A stretch of DNA of 64,000 bases from Arminella tubonensis (GTDB lineage: Bacteria; Pseudomonadota; Alphaproteobacteria; Rhizobiales; Rhizobiaceae): assembly GCF_003240585.1 (NCBI RefSeq), contig NZ_PCDP01000039.1, positions 55,118 through 119,117 on the forward strand, given 5' to 3'. Shown in pieces: positions 1 to 8,479 of the stretch (position 1 is its first letter; every line of letters begins with the position of its first letter). The translations under genes and the position numbers were made by a program. The notes beneath the pieces were generated by a model. The model was not told where the DNA came from. It was given only the letters and a program-made list of their open reading frames with translations, and made no database searches.

Positions 1-1
1 C

Positions 2-2851
2 GACCTTGTGCTGCTTCAGGATATCGGTCTTGGCGACCAGGGTTTCCTGATGGGAAGCGAGGCCTATGCCTCGCAATATGTCGACCACCACATGGCCCTT
101 CATCCGGCGTTCGGCCCCGTCGTCATGAACCGGCAAAACCTCAAACAGAGCGGCGCGCGAAACCCCTGGCTCGCGCAGGGTTGCATCGAAGGCGCGGCTG
201 CCTATTCAACGGATGCCATCCAGCTTGTGAGCCTTGCAGCCAGCGATGGCCAGCTGGTGCCCGATTTTGGCTCCAGTCTGCCAAGTGCGCGGCGGCAGCA
301 TGAGTTGGCGTGCCCTACGATCCAGTCGATGCCGCTTTCCTTGCAACCGGGCGCACCCAGCAAGGTGACATTCTTCGGCCTGCCCGTCCTCGACCATCCC
401 GAGGCATCGAGCGATGCCGACCTGTCTCGCCTCGATCTAGTGTCCCATTTCGCCGACGAACTGAACGATGCCGACATTGCCGAGAATACACCGGTTCGCG
501 GTCTGCTGCAGGATGCGCCTCTCGCAGCGGCCCTATCGCCCGACGGGGCGACAATCGCCCGTCTCTACCCCGAGCGGGAACTGGAAGAGCGTGTCGACGG
601 CCAGCTGCTTTCCTTCTTCGTGCGAGATGGTTTTCAAAACCGCCATGTCGTATTGCTTGAAAAGGAACGCGCCGTCGCGCGGCGTCATGGCGCGTTGGTG
701 CGCAGCGGCGGTAACATGATGCCGGACAACCACACGCTGGCTGCGACCTGCTGGATGCAGGGAATATTCGCCGCGCAGCTGACGATCGGTAATACCTCGT
801 TCCACAAACTGTTCTCGGTATCGCGCGATCCCTACAACCTGACGCGGTCAAGCGGCCTGCGCATTCTGGTCGACGCAGGTCAAGGCTGGCAGCTGCTGGG
901 CGTTCCCTCTATTTTCGAAATGGGGCTCAGTGACTGCCGCTGGCTCTACCGGCTCGCCGATCGGACAATTGCCGTGACATCGGTCGCCTCGGGCGAGGAC
1001 CCGGCAATGCAGTGGACCATCGCTGTCGATGGCGCTCCCTGCCACTTTCTGGTTTTCGGCCACATCGTACTCGGCGAGCGCGAGTTCGAGACGAGCGGCA
1101 GGATAGAGTTCGACGCCGCGCGTAAGCGCATCTCATTCCGGCCGGATCCCGGCTGGCTCTGGGGCGAACGCTTTCCCGACGCCGCCTATCATCTGGTCAC
1201 CTCCACTCCTGATGCCATCGAGGCCATCGGCGGGGATGAACTTCTCTATGGCGATGGTATCGCGCGTAGCGGCGCGTTTGTCGCGTTCAAGTCCAACCCT
1301 GCAAACAGGCTTAGCTTCGCCGTCGTGGGTTCGATGACAGACGCGTCCGAGGGCGAGCGGCTCGCGGAGCGCTATGAAAGCGGCGTGAAGGAAGAGCTTA
1401 TGATGGCGTCGGCAACACGCTTCTGGCGCCATGTCACGCGCAGTCTCGAGCTTGACGGCAAGGGCGCGGACATCGCCGCACAGGCGACCATTTTGCCTTG
1501 GTTTGCCCACGACGCAATCGTGCACCTCAGCGTACCGCACGGTCTCGAGCAATATACCGGTGCTGCATGGGGCACACGCGATGCTTGCCAGGGACCGGTC
1601 GAATTCCTGCTCGCCTATGAGCATGACGCCGAGGTGAAACAGCTTCTGGCGATTGTCTTTGCCGAGCAGTATCGGGACCGGGGCGACTGGCCGCAGTGGT
1701 TCATGCTGGAGCCCTATTCGAATATTCGGTCGAGCGAAAGCCATGGCGATATTGTCGTCTGGCCGCTGAAAGCGCTCTGCGACTATATCGAAGCAACGGG
1801 CGATTTCGCCTTCCTGGACGAGGCAGCATCGTGGCGTGACGACGAGACGACTGAGAAAACGCCGGAAACCGCGACGATTGCCGCACATGTCGAGAAGCTG
1901 CTGGAGACCGTGCGCGACCGGTTCATTCCCGGCACCAGCCTTATCCGTTACGGCGAAGGAGACTGGAACGACTCCCTTCAGCCCGCAGATCCTCATTTGC
2001 GCGACTGGATGGTTAGCAGCTGGACTGTCGCGCTGCTTTATGAGCAGATTGTCCGCTACTCCGCGATCATGGACCATCGGGGAGAGGCGGCCGAGGCAAA
2101 GGCGCTTGCCGAGAGCGCGGAGGCGATGCGGGCGGATTTCAACCGGTTCCTCGTTCGCGACGGGATCGTCGCCGGCTACGGTCTCTTCGATCCCGGCCAT
2201 GACGACGTCGAACTCCTGCTTCACCCCGAGGATCACCGGACCGGCCTCCACTACTCGTTGATCTCGATGACGCAGGCGATGCTCGGCGGGCTTTTCACGC
2301 CCGAGCAGAGACGTGATCACATGAAGCTCATCAACGACAATCTGCTGTTTCCCGATGGCGTCAGGCTGATGGAAAGGCCGGCACGATATTCCGGCGGACC
2401 CGAGACGCTTTTCCGGCGGGCAGAATCGTCATCCTTCTTCGGTCGCGAAATCGGGCTGATGTATGTGCACGCGCATCTGCGTTATTGCGAGGCGCTGGCG
2501 ATCGATGGCGACGCGGAAGCGGTCTGGAAGGCGCTGTCGCTGGCCAACCCGATCGCCGTGTCCGACCGGCTGCTTAACGCCTCGCTTCGCCAGCGCAACA
2601 CTTATTTCAGCAGCAGCGACGCCGCCTTCCATGATCGTTATCAGGCGGCAGCCGAGTGGGGCCGCGTTAAATCGGGCGATGTCGCGGTCGACGGCGGCTG
2701 GCGCATTTATTCGAGCGGGCCGGGCCTTTACGCCAGGAGCTTTCTGCACAACGTCCTCGGTTTCAAGCGGAAGCTCGGCACACGTCTGCGCCAGCCGCTG
2801 CTGCCGGCGGGTCATAAGGCGACCGAGGTTACGCTCGACTTCGACGCGTAA
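2..2851 (+). CDS. GH94-type glycoside phosphorylase / NdvB C-terminal-like protein, 5' partial
   Basis: The frame is open from base 2, so the true start lies upstream of the window; about 949 residues are visible. The protein resembles GH94 inverting phosphorylases (cellobiose phosphorylase, 1,2-beta-oligoglucan phosphorylase) and the C-terminal part of cyclic beta-1,2-glucan synthase: an N-terminal beta-sandwich region is followed by an alpha/alpha barrel with a GDWND motif at nt 1958-1972, whose last Asp corresponds to the general acid of the family. These enzymes phosphorolyse beta-glucans in the cytoplasm. The reading frame stops right after a strand ending in TLDFDA, where I would expect a further C-terminal beta domain, and what follows is a scar of broken genes, so the C-terminus may be shortened. 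Exact substrate cannot be told. Confidence 0.75.
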   Translation, partial: DLVLLQDIGLGDQGFLMGSEAYASQYVDHHMALHPAFGPVVMNRQNLKQSGARNPWLAQGCIEGAAAYSTDAIQLVSLAASDGQLVPDFGSSLPSARRQHELACPTIQSMPLSLQPGAPSKVTFFGLPVLDHPEASSDADLSRLDLVSHFADELNDADIAENTPVRGLLQDAPLAAALSPDGATIARLYPERELEERVDGQLLSFFVRDGFQNRHVVLLEKERAVARRHGALVRSGGNMMPDNHTLAATCWMQGIFAAQLTIGNTSFHKLFSVSRDPYNLTRSSGLRILVDAGQGWQLLGVPSIFEMGLSDCRWLYRLADRTIAVTSVASGEDPAMQWTIAVDGAPCHFLVFGHIVLGEREFETSGRIEFDAARKRISFRPDPGWLWGERFPDAAYHLVTSTPDAIEAIGGDELLYGDGIARSGAFVAFKSNPANRLSFAVVGSMTDASEGERLAERYESGVKEELMMASATRFWRHVTRSLELDGKGADIAAQATILPWFAHDAIVHLSVPHGLEQYTGAAWGTRDACQGPVEFLLAYEHDAEVKQLLAIVFAEQYRDRGDWPQWFMLEPYSNIRSSESHGDIVVWPLKALCDYIEATGDFAFLDEAASWRDDETTEKTPETATIAAHVEKLLETVRDRFIPGTSLIRYGEGDWNDSLQPADPHLRDWMVSSWTVALLYEQIVRYSAIMDHRGEAAEAKALAESAEAMRADFNRFLVRDGIVAGYGLFDPGHDDVELLLHPEDHRTGLHYSLISMTQAMLGGLFTPEQRRDHMKLINDNLLFPDGVRLMERPARYSGGPETLFRRAESSSFFGREIGLMYVHAHLRYCEALAIDGDAEAVWKALSLANPIAVSDRLLNASLRQRNTYFSSSDAAFHDRYQAAAEWGRVKSGDVAVDGGWRIYSSGPGLYARSFLHNVLGFKRKLGTRLRQPLLPAGHKATEVTLDFDA

Positions 2852-2857
2852 CCTCGG
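2823..2857 (+). terminator. 12-bp perfect inverted repeat over the stop codon of the GH94 gene
   Basis: CCGAGGTTACGC (2823-2834) and GCGTAACCTCGG (2846-2857) are perfect complements with an 11-nt loop. The TAA stop of the upstream gene (2849-2851) sits inside the second arm. No clear T-run follows, so it may act as an mRNA-stabilising hairpin or weak terminator rather than a classical intrinsic terminator. Confidence 0.55.
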
Positions 2858-2869
2858 CTCGTTTCGAGT

Positions 2870-3345
2870 TCACAACAGCTCGTGAACTTCGTCGATCGAC
2901 GTTTCGGCCGTGGGCCGATCGAAGACGATCTCTCCGCGCGCCATGGCGACGATCCGGTCGCAGGATTGGAAGACGTGCTGCATGTTGTGGGAGATGAAGA
3001 TGCCCGTCAGTCCCTGCGCCTTCAGGCCCCGAACGAAGCCGATGACCTTGTTGGTTTCCTTGACGGAGAGATGATTGGTCGGCTCGTCGAGGATGAGGAC
3101 CTTGGATTTGAAATGCATGGCGCGCGCAATCGCGACGCCCTGCTTCTGTCCGCCCGAGAGCTCGCCGACAAGCGCGTCCGGCGAGCGCAAATGCAGATCG
3201 ACATCGGCGATTGCCTTGACGCTCTCTTCGCGCATGCGGCGCTGATCCATGATCCCGAAACCTCCGAAGGCCCATTTCAACGGCTCGCGGCCGATGAAAA
3301 GGTTTCGCGCGATGTCGGCACAGATTCCGTTCGTCACGACCCGAA
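2870..3345 (-). pseudogene. Sugar ABC transporter ATP-binding protein, C-terminal fragment
   Basis: This is the C-terminal half of a ribose/xylose-type ABC ATPase. Visible are a family-typical ARNLFIGREP segment, the signature LSGGQKQ, Walker B LILDEPTNHL and the H-loop ISHN, ending at a TGA at 2870-2872. The Walker A half is missing. Upstream of about 3345 the minus-strand frame runs antisense into an unrelated enolase-superfamily fragment, so the apparent 256-residue reading frame is a chimera and the true homology begins near 3345. The gene has lost its nucleotide-binding P-loop and should be inactive. It marks one side of a rearrangement breakpoint. Confidence 0.8.
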
Positions 3346-3354
3346 TGGAGCATT

Positions 3355-3973
3355 CGGCGTCGAAGAGGCCATCCGCTTTGCCAAAGGCATCGAGGATCTG
3401 AACAACGACTACTTCGAGGATCCAAACTGGGGATTGAACGGCATGCGGCGGGTGCGCGAGAACGCTTCGATGCCGTTGGCGACGAACACCGTCGTCATCA
3501 ATTTCGAACAGTTGGCAACCAACGTACTCAATCCCGCATGCGACGTGATCCTGCTCGACACGACCTTTTGGGGCGGCATCCGCCCTTGCATCAAGGTGGC
3601 AGGCATCTGTGAAGCGTTTCAGCTTGGCATTGCCGTTCATTCCTCAGAAACTTGGCATCCAGCTCGCGACGATGCTCCATCTTGGCGCGGTGCTGCCAAA
3701 CCTCGTCTTCACCGCCGACGCACATTACCATCAGCTCGTCGACGACATCATCATCGGCGGGCCGATGCAATACAAGAACGGGGCCATTGCCGTTCCGACG
3801 GGACCCGGTCTCGGCGTCGAGATCGACCGCGACAAGCTCGGCAAATATGCCGAGCTCTACAAATTCCTGGGTGGCTCCTCTATGACCGCGATCAGGCGCG
3901 ACCTGGCTGGTTCTCCGTGGTGCCCAACACCCGCTGGGCCGATCCGGCTGACGGTCGCGTCGTCGATCATTGA
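3355..3973 (+). pseudogene. Enolase-superfamily (glucarate dehydratase-like) C-terminal fragment with two frameshifts
   Basis: From about 3355 the plus strand encodes the C-terminal part of a mandelate racemase/glucarate dehydratase-type protein (segments FEDPNWGLNGMRR, LDTTFWGG, AVHSS). Near 3648 homology jumps to the next frame (LGIQLATMLHLGAVLPNL ... VPTGPGLGVEIDRDKL), and near 3880 it returns to the first frame (YDRDQARPGWFSVVPNTRW), ending at the TGA at 3971-3973. The N-terminal capping domain and the first barrel strands are absent. It is therefore both truncated and frameshifted. Its last bases overlap the end of the convergent AraC gene. Confidence 0.8.
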
Positions 3974-4791
3974 GCTGAAGCCCTGCCGCCAAAATAGGCG
4001 CGCGGAGCGACGCCGAGCATGCGCTTGAACATGGTGGTGAAGGCGGCGATGCTTTCATAGCCGAGGTCAAGCGCGACCGATGTAACAGGCTCACCACCGG
4101 CAAGGCGCGGGAGGGCGGCGAAAAGGCATGCCTGCTGGCGCCAGATCGAGAGGCTGAGGCCGGTCTCGCGGTGGAAAGCCCGGGTGAAGGTGCGCCGGCT
4201 CATGGAGAGTTCCCTTGCCCAATCGTCGATGACGAGGTGTGGAGACGGCTTCGCCAGAAACCGGCTGCAAAGCGCAGCCAGCCGGGGCTCCTCGGGAAAG
4301 GGCAGCCCAAGCGAGCGATCCGGCAGCGTCGATATCACGTCGAGCAGCAAAGGCATTATCAGGTCGATCCGTCCGGTCGACGCACCGTCGGGCCGGGGCG
4401 CCGCGGCCTCGACGATCAGCGCACGGGCAAGATCGGTGATGGCGACGACACGCGCCACATTGGGAAAGGCCGGAAGCGCATCCTGCGCCACGTAAACCGA
4501 CAGCATGTTGACCTCGCCCAGAATATCGACGGAGTGTTCAATTCCAGCCGGTATCCACAGCGCGTGCTCCGGCGGCACCATCCAGCGCCCCTGGGTCGAG
4601 GTGACCATCACAACGCCGGTGCGAGCATAGAGCAGCTGCGGTCGGCTATGGCTGTGCCACTCCACGAAATCACCGGCGGGATAGTGGCTCGGCATCGCAT
4701 AGATCGGGCCGGTCGAAGCCTCGATCGCCCTCAGCCGCTTATTGTGACGTTCGGGTGTGTCGGCAGGAACACGTTTCGACCGATTGAGCAT
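3967..4791 (-). CDS. AraC-family transcriptional regulator with cupin-like N-terminus
   Basis: A 274-residue regulator. The N-terminal half has a cupin-type AraC-binding fold (SHYPAGDFVEWHSHSRPQLLY, PEHALWIPAGIEHSV); the C-terminal third holds the two helix-turn-helix motifs (DWARELSMSRRTFTRAFHRETG and VTSVALDLGYESIAAFTTMFKR). The open frame extends 64 codons further upstream, but that part has a membrane-like composition untypical of the family and overlaps the divergent MFS gene, so I take the ATG at 4789-4791. It is divergent from the MFS exporter gene (88 bp between starts), which is its most likely target. The inducer is unknown. Confidence 0.85.
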   Translation of the reverse strand: MLNRSKRVPADTPERHNKRLRAIEASTGPIYAMPSHYPAGDFVEWHSHSRPQLLYARTGVVMVTSTQGRWMVPPEHALWIPAGIEHSVDILGEVNMLSVYVAQDALPAFPNVARVVAITDLARALIVEAAAPRPDGASTGRIDLIMPLLLDVISTLPDRSLGLPFPEEPRLAALCSRFLAKPSPHLVIDDWARELSMSRRTFTRAFHRETGLSLSIWRQQACLFAALPRLAGGEPVTSVALDLGYESIAAFTTMFKRMLGVAPRAYFGGRASAQ

Positions 4792-4879
4792 GGTTTGGCC
4801 CACTTGCGAAAGAAATGGACCAAAACACGAAAGCAAGGCGGAGACAAGCGGCCTATCGAGAGGCGTTGACAGACGGAGT

Positions 4880-6109
4880 ATGAACGTGACCAACAGTGCA
4901 ATGAGCCTGGAAAAGCAATCGGCCGAAGAGACTGTCTTCGCCATCATCATGGCGGTCAGCTTCTGCCATCTGCTCAACGACACGATGCAATCGCTAATTC
5001 CGGCGCTTTATCCCATGATCAAGCAGAGTTACGGGCTCGATTTCACGCAGATCGGATTTCTCGGCCTGGTCTTTCAGGTGACGGCATCGCTGCTTCAGCC
5101 GTTGATCGGAATTTACACCGATAAGCGGCCCCTGCCCTATTCGCTGACGGTGGGGATGGGCTTCACGCTCATCGGGCTGCTGCTGCTGGCATTCGCTCAC
5201 GCCTATTGGGTCTTGCTGATCGGCGCCGGCGTGGTAGGCCTTGGATCCGCAGTCTTCCATCCCGAATCGTCCCGCGTTGCCCGGCTGGCCTCGGGCGGGC
5301 GGCATGGGCTGGCGCAATCTCTGTTTCAGGTCGGCGGCAATTTCGGATCGGCCATGGGGCCATTGCTTGCGGCATTCATCGTCCTGCCGCGCGGGCAGAC
5401 CAGCGTCGCGTGGTTCTCGCTCGTGGCATTATTGGGGATGACGGTGCTGTGGCGCGTGGGCATGTGGTATGCGCGACACGGCGCAGCCAGAGGCAGGCGC
5501 AAATCGGTAGCGACGTCAGTCGCCCTCCCGCGCAAGACTGTCATGAAGGCCATCGCCGTGCTGGCGCTGCTGGTGTTCTCGAAATACGTCTACATGACAA
5601 GCCTGTCGAGCTATTACACCTTCTACATGATCGAGCGCTTCGGGGTGTCCGTCCAACACGCGCAAGTTCTGCTGTTCGTATTCCTGGGCGCAGTCGCCGT
5701 CGGAACCGTGGCCGGCGGTCCCGTCGTCGATTGGTTCGGAACCAAGTTCGTGATCTGGTTCTCGATCCTCGGCGCCCTGCCGTTCACCCTGGCGCTCCCC
5801 TATGCCGATTACACCTGGACGGTCGCGCTGACCTTCGTGATCGGCGTCATCCTCGCCTCGGCCTTCTCCGCCATCGTCGTCTTCGCGCAGGAGCTGGTTC
5901 CGGGGCGTGTGGGGATGATTGCCGGATTGTTCTTCGGCTTTGCATTCGGCATCGGTGGCATAGGTGCAGCCGGCCTCGGGGTTGTTGCCGACCATATGGG
6001 CATCGAGTTCGTCTATCGCCTCTGCTCCTACCTGCCGTTGCTCGGGCTGCTGACGGTATTCCTGCCCAATATCGGCAAGGGTCGGCGGCACAGAAGCCAA
6101 GAGCTCTAG
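4880..6109 (+). CDS. MFS transporter, fosmidomycin resistance (Fsr)-like exporter
   Basis: A 409-residue inner-membrane protein of the major facilitator superfamily with about 12 hydrophobic segments. The opening region (SFCHLLNDTMQSLIPALYPMIK) and the GSAVFHPESSRVARLASGGRHGLAQS loop match Fsr-type fosmidomycin/multidrug exporters, and the length agrees with that family (about 400). The start at 4880 removes a 41-codon extension that would overlap the AraC gene; an ATG at 4901 is an alternative, and the nearby GGAG is very close to 4880. It probably exports a small toxic compound under control of the divergent AraC regulator. The natural substrate is not predictable. Confidence 0.85.
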   Translation: MNVTNSAMSLEKQSAEETVFAIIMAVSFCHLLNDTMQSLIPALYPMIKQSYGLDFTQIGFLGLVFQVTASLLQPLIGIYTDKRPLPYSLTVGMGFTLIGLLLLAFAHAYWVLLIGAGVVGLGSAVFHPESSRVARLASGGRHGLAQSLFQVGGNFGSAMGPLLAAFIVLPRGQTSVAWFSLVALLGMTVLWRVGMWYARHGAARGRRKSVATSVALPRKTVMKAIAVLALLVFSKYVYMTSLSSYYTFYMIERFGVSVQHAQVLLFVFLGAVAVGTVAGGPVVDWFGTKFVIWFSILGALPFTLALPYADYTWTVALTFVIGVILASAFSAIVVFAQELVPGRVGMIAGLFFGFAFGIGGIGAAGLGVVADHMGIEFVYRLCSYLPLLGLLTVFLPNIGKGRRHRSQEL

Positions 6110-6140
6110 GCTCTAGACTTTCACTGCTGTATTTTTAAAG

Positions 6141-6211
6141 TTGACACGCGCAAAGTTATTTGGTGTTTGGTGCCGTTGCTTGAATGTGGCGGCGTCATTG
6201 TTGCGCGCAAA
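6141..6211 (+). promoter_or_regulatory. Upstream region of the tagatose kinase gene with repeated CGCGCAAA
   Basis: A TTGACA hexamer occurs at 6141-6146 but I see no good -10 at 16-18 bp. CGCGCAAA occurs twice (6147-6154 and 6204-6211), the second copy being part of the perfect palindrome TTGCGCGCAA (6201-6210). These could be regulator sites for the kinase/gatZ pair. Weak evidence. Confidence 0.25.
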
Positions 6212-6236
6212 ACAAAAAAATCGGAAATAACGGGTC

Positions 6237-7178
6237 ATGAGCAAGATACTTACGATCGGCGAAATCCTGGTTGAAATTATCGCTACCGAGCGAGGAAACG
6301 GGTTCCGCGCGCCGGTCTCGCTGATTGGTCCGTTCCCTTCGGGGGCGCCGGCGATTTTCATCGACCAGGTCGGCAAGCTCGGCCAGGACTGCGCCATCAT
6401 CTCGCGTGTGGGCGATGATGATTTCGGCCACCTCAACGTCGACCGACTGAGGGCGGACAATGTCGACGTATCCGGTATCGACATCGTTCCGCAGGGCACG
6501 ACTGGCAGCGCCTTCGTGCGCTATCGCGAGGATGGCAGCCGGGCGTTCGTTTTCAACATTCGCCACAGTGCCTGCGGCACGATCGAACTCACCGGCAATG
6601 CCGCCCGCCTCGCTGAGGAATGCACCCACCTTCACGTCATGGGCACGTCCCTCTACGCCCCAAGCGTCGTCGACAGTATTCTTGCGGCTATCCGGATCAT
6701 CAAGTCGAAGGGCGGCACCGTTTCCTTCGATCCCAATCTGCGACCGGAGATATTGAATGCTCCGGGTATGCGAGAGGCGCTGAAGGCAGTCATTGCCCAG
6801 ACAGACCTTTTCCTCCCAAGCGGCGCCGAACTCTATCTGTTCACCGAGGCGACCGACGAAAAAGATGCGGTCAAGGAATTGCTCGCTACTGGAATCAAGG
6901 CGGTCGTCGTCAAGCAAGGTTCTGTCGGCGCCACCTATTTCGATCAGACACGCACACTCACAAGTCCCGGTTTCGCGGTCGAAGAAGTTGATCCAACGGG
7001 TGCCGGCGACTGTTTCGGCGCCGCCTTCGTCACTTTCTGGCTGAACGGCGCGGAGCCGGAACAGGCTCTTCTCTACGCCAATGCCTGCGGCGCAAGAGCC
7101 GTCACCAAGGCAGGTCCGATGGAAGGCGCTTCCACGCGCGCTGAGCTCGACGCCTTCCTCGTTTCGCAGAAGGTATGA
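6237..7178 (+). CDS. PfkB-family carbohydrate kinase, likely D-tagatose kinase
   Basis: A 313-residue ribokinase/PfkB-fold sugar kinase. It begins with the family's KILTIGEILVEI strand and carries the C-terminal PfkB signature DPTGAGDCFGAAF with the catalytic base Asp near residue 258. Its stop overlaps the start of gatZ (ATGA at 7175-7178), so the two are translationally coupled. In Agrobacterium a PfkB kinase next to a GatZ-type protein phosphorylates D-tagatose to tagatose-6-phosphate in galactitol catabolism, and I infer the same here from the pairing. No transporter or polyol dehydrogenase lies alongside, so the ketose source is unknown. It acts in the cytoplasm. Confidence 0.75.
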   Translation: MSKILTIGEILVEIIATERGNGFRAPVSLIGPFPSGAPAIFIDQVGKLGQDCAIISRVGDDDFGHLNVDRLRADNVDVSGIDIVPQGTTGSAFVRYREDGSRAFVFNIRHSACGTIELTGNAARLAEECTHLHVMGTSLYAPSVVDSILAAIRIIKSKGGTVSFDPNLRPEILNAPGMREALKAVIAQTDLFLPSGAELYLFTEATDEKDAVKELLATGIKAVVVKQGSVGATYFDQTRTLTSPGFAVEEVDPTGAGDCFGAAFVTFWLNGAEPEQALLYANACGARAVTKAGPMEGASTRAELDAFLVSQKV

Positions 7179-8464
7179 CCCCGATGACGCACAACTACCT
7201 GCTCGACATCGCCTCCTGGCGCGGCCGCCCCGGGTTCCAAGGCATTCCTTCCATCTGCTCGGCCCATCCGATCGTCATCGAAGCGGCCATGCTCCATGCC
7301 CTTAAGGCCGACAGCCATCTTTTGATCGAAGCCACATGCAACCAGGTCAACCAGGATGGCGGCTATACCGGAATGACGCCAGCCGATTTCCGGGAATTCG
7401 TCGAGCGGCTGACTGACAAGACCGGCTTTCCAACATCGAAAATCATCCTCGGCGGCGATCATCTGGGCCCCAATCCCTGGAAACATCTGCCTGCAGAAGA
7501 GGCGATGGAACAGGCAGTGGTCATGATCGAAGCATTCGCGGCGGCAGGCTTCACGAAACTGCACCTCGACACCAGCATGGGCTGCCTGGGCGAGCCGGTG
7601 GCACTGTCGGATGCTGTTACCGCTTCCCGTGCGGCCCGACTGGCCGCCGCCGCCGAAACAGTGCTTCGCGGCCAGGGAAAAGTCATGCCGGCCTATATCG
7701 TCGGAACGGAAGTCCCGATCCCGGGTGGTGCGATGGAGGAACTGGGCGAGCTGGAAATCACCAGCCCCGAAGCCGCGCTTGAGACCATCCGTGTCCACCG
7801 CGACGCCTTTCGGCGCGCCGGTGTTTCAGATGCTTTTGACCGCGTGGTTGGGGCCGTGGTCCAGCCAGGCGTCGAATTCGGAAATCACAACGTTATCGCC
7901 TATATCCCGGCACGGGCCCGCGCACTGGGCGCAAGCCTTGCCAATCTGCGCGGCCTGGTGTTTGAGGCACACTCGACGGACTATCAGACACGGGATGCGC
8001 TACGCTCGCTGGTATCAGACGGATTCGCCATCTTGAAAGTCGGCCCCAGCTTGACGTTTTCTCTCAGGGAAGCTCTCTATGGCCTTGATCTAATTGCGGC
8101 ATTTCTATTTCCAAACAAGCGTTCCGAGACACTCGCCTCCGTCATCGAGCGCGTGATGCTGGACGACCCCAAGAACTGGGAGAAATATTATCACGGGGTT
8201 CCTGAGGAACGGCATCTGCAGCGGCATTTCTCCTACAGTGACCGGATGCGGTACTATTGGCCGCACCCGGAAATTGCCGCCGCAGTGGAAACGCTGTTCG
8301 CCGTTCTCCAGAGCGTGACGATACCGGAGACGATGATCAGCCAGTATCTGCGGGGGCTGTACTCCGGCGTCCGAGCCGGCGCGGTAAAGCCTGAGGCAGA
8401 GGCATTGGCGATCGCCGCCGTCGATGTCGTGCTGGAGAACTATTTTCAGGCATGCCGTTCGTGA
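7175..8464 (+). CDS. gatZ: GatZ/KbaZ-family protein (tagatose-6-phosphate 4-epimerase or aldolase subunit)
   Basis: A 429-residue GatZ/KbaZ protein with class II aldolase-like metal motifs (IEATCNQVNQDGGYTGM, ILGGDHLGPNPW near residue 93, KLHLDTSMGC, FEAHSTDYQ). In enterobacteria GatZ is called the non-catalytic subunit of tagatose-1,6-bisphosphate aldolase; in Agrobacterium the homologue is a D-tagatose-6-phosphate 4-epimerase producing fructose-6-phosphate. No GatY partner is present here and the kinase gene is translationally coupled, so the epimerase role fits better. An ATG three codons in (7184) is an alternative start. Confidence 0.85.
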   Translation: MTPMTHNYLLDIASWRGRPGFQGIPSICSAHPIVIEAAMLHALKADSHLLIEATCNQVNQDGGYTGMTPADFREFVERLTDKTGFPTSKIILGGDHLGPNPWKHLPAEEAMEQAVVMIEAFAAAGFTKLHLDTSMGCLGEPVALSDAVTASRAARLAAAAETVLRGQGKVMPAYIVGTEVPIPGGAMEELGELEITSPEAALETIRVHRDAFRRAGVSDAFDRVVGAVVQPGVEFGNHNVIAYIPARARALGASLANLRGLVFEAHSTDYQTRDALRSLVSDGFAILKVGPSLTFSLREALYGLDLIAAFLFPNKRSETLASVIERVMLDDPKNWEKYYHGVPEERHLQRHFSYSDRMRYYWPHPEIAAAVETLFAVLQSVTIPETMISQYLRGLYSGVRAGAVKPEAEALAIAAVDVVLENYFQACRS

Positions 8465-8479
8465 TCGAGTGGGCCAAGG

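Noticed and set aside
1133..2320. A 395-codon open frame opposite the GH94 gene
   Set aside because: Antisense shadow without motifs; the plus strand carries the GH94 catalytic motif in this stretch.
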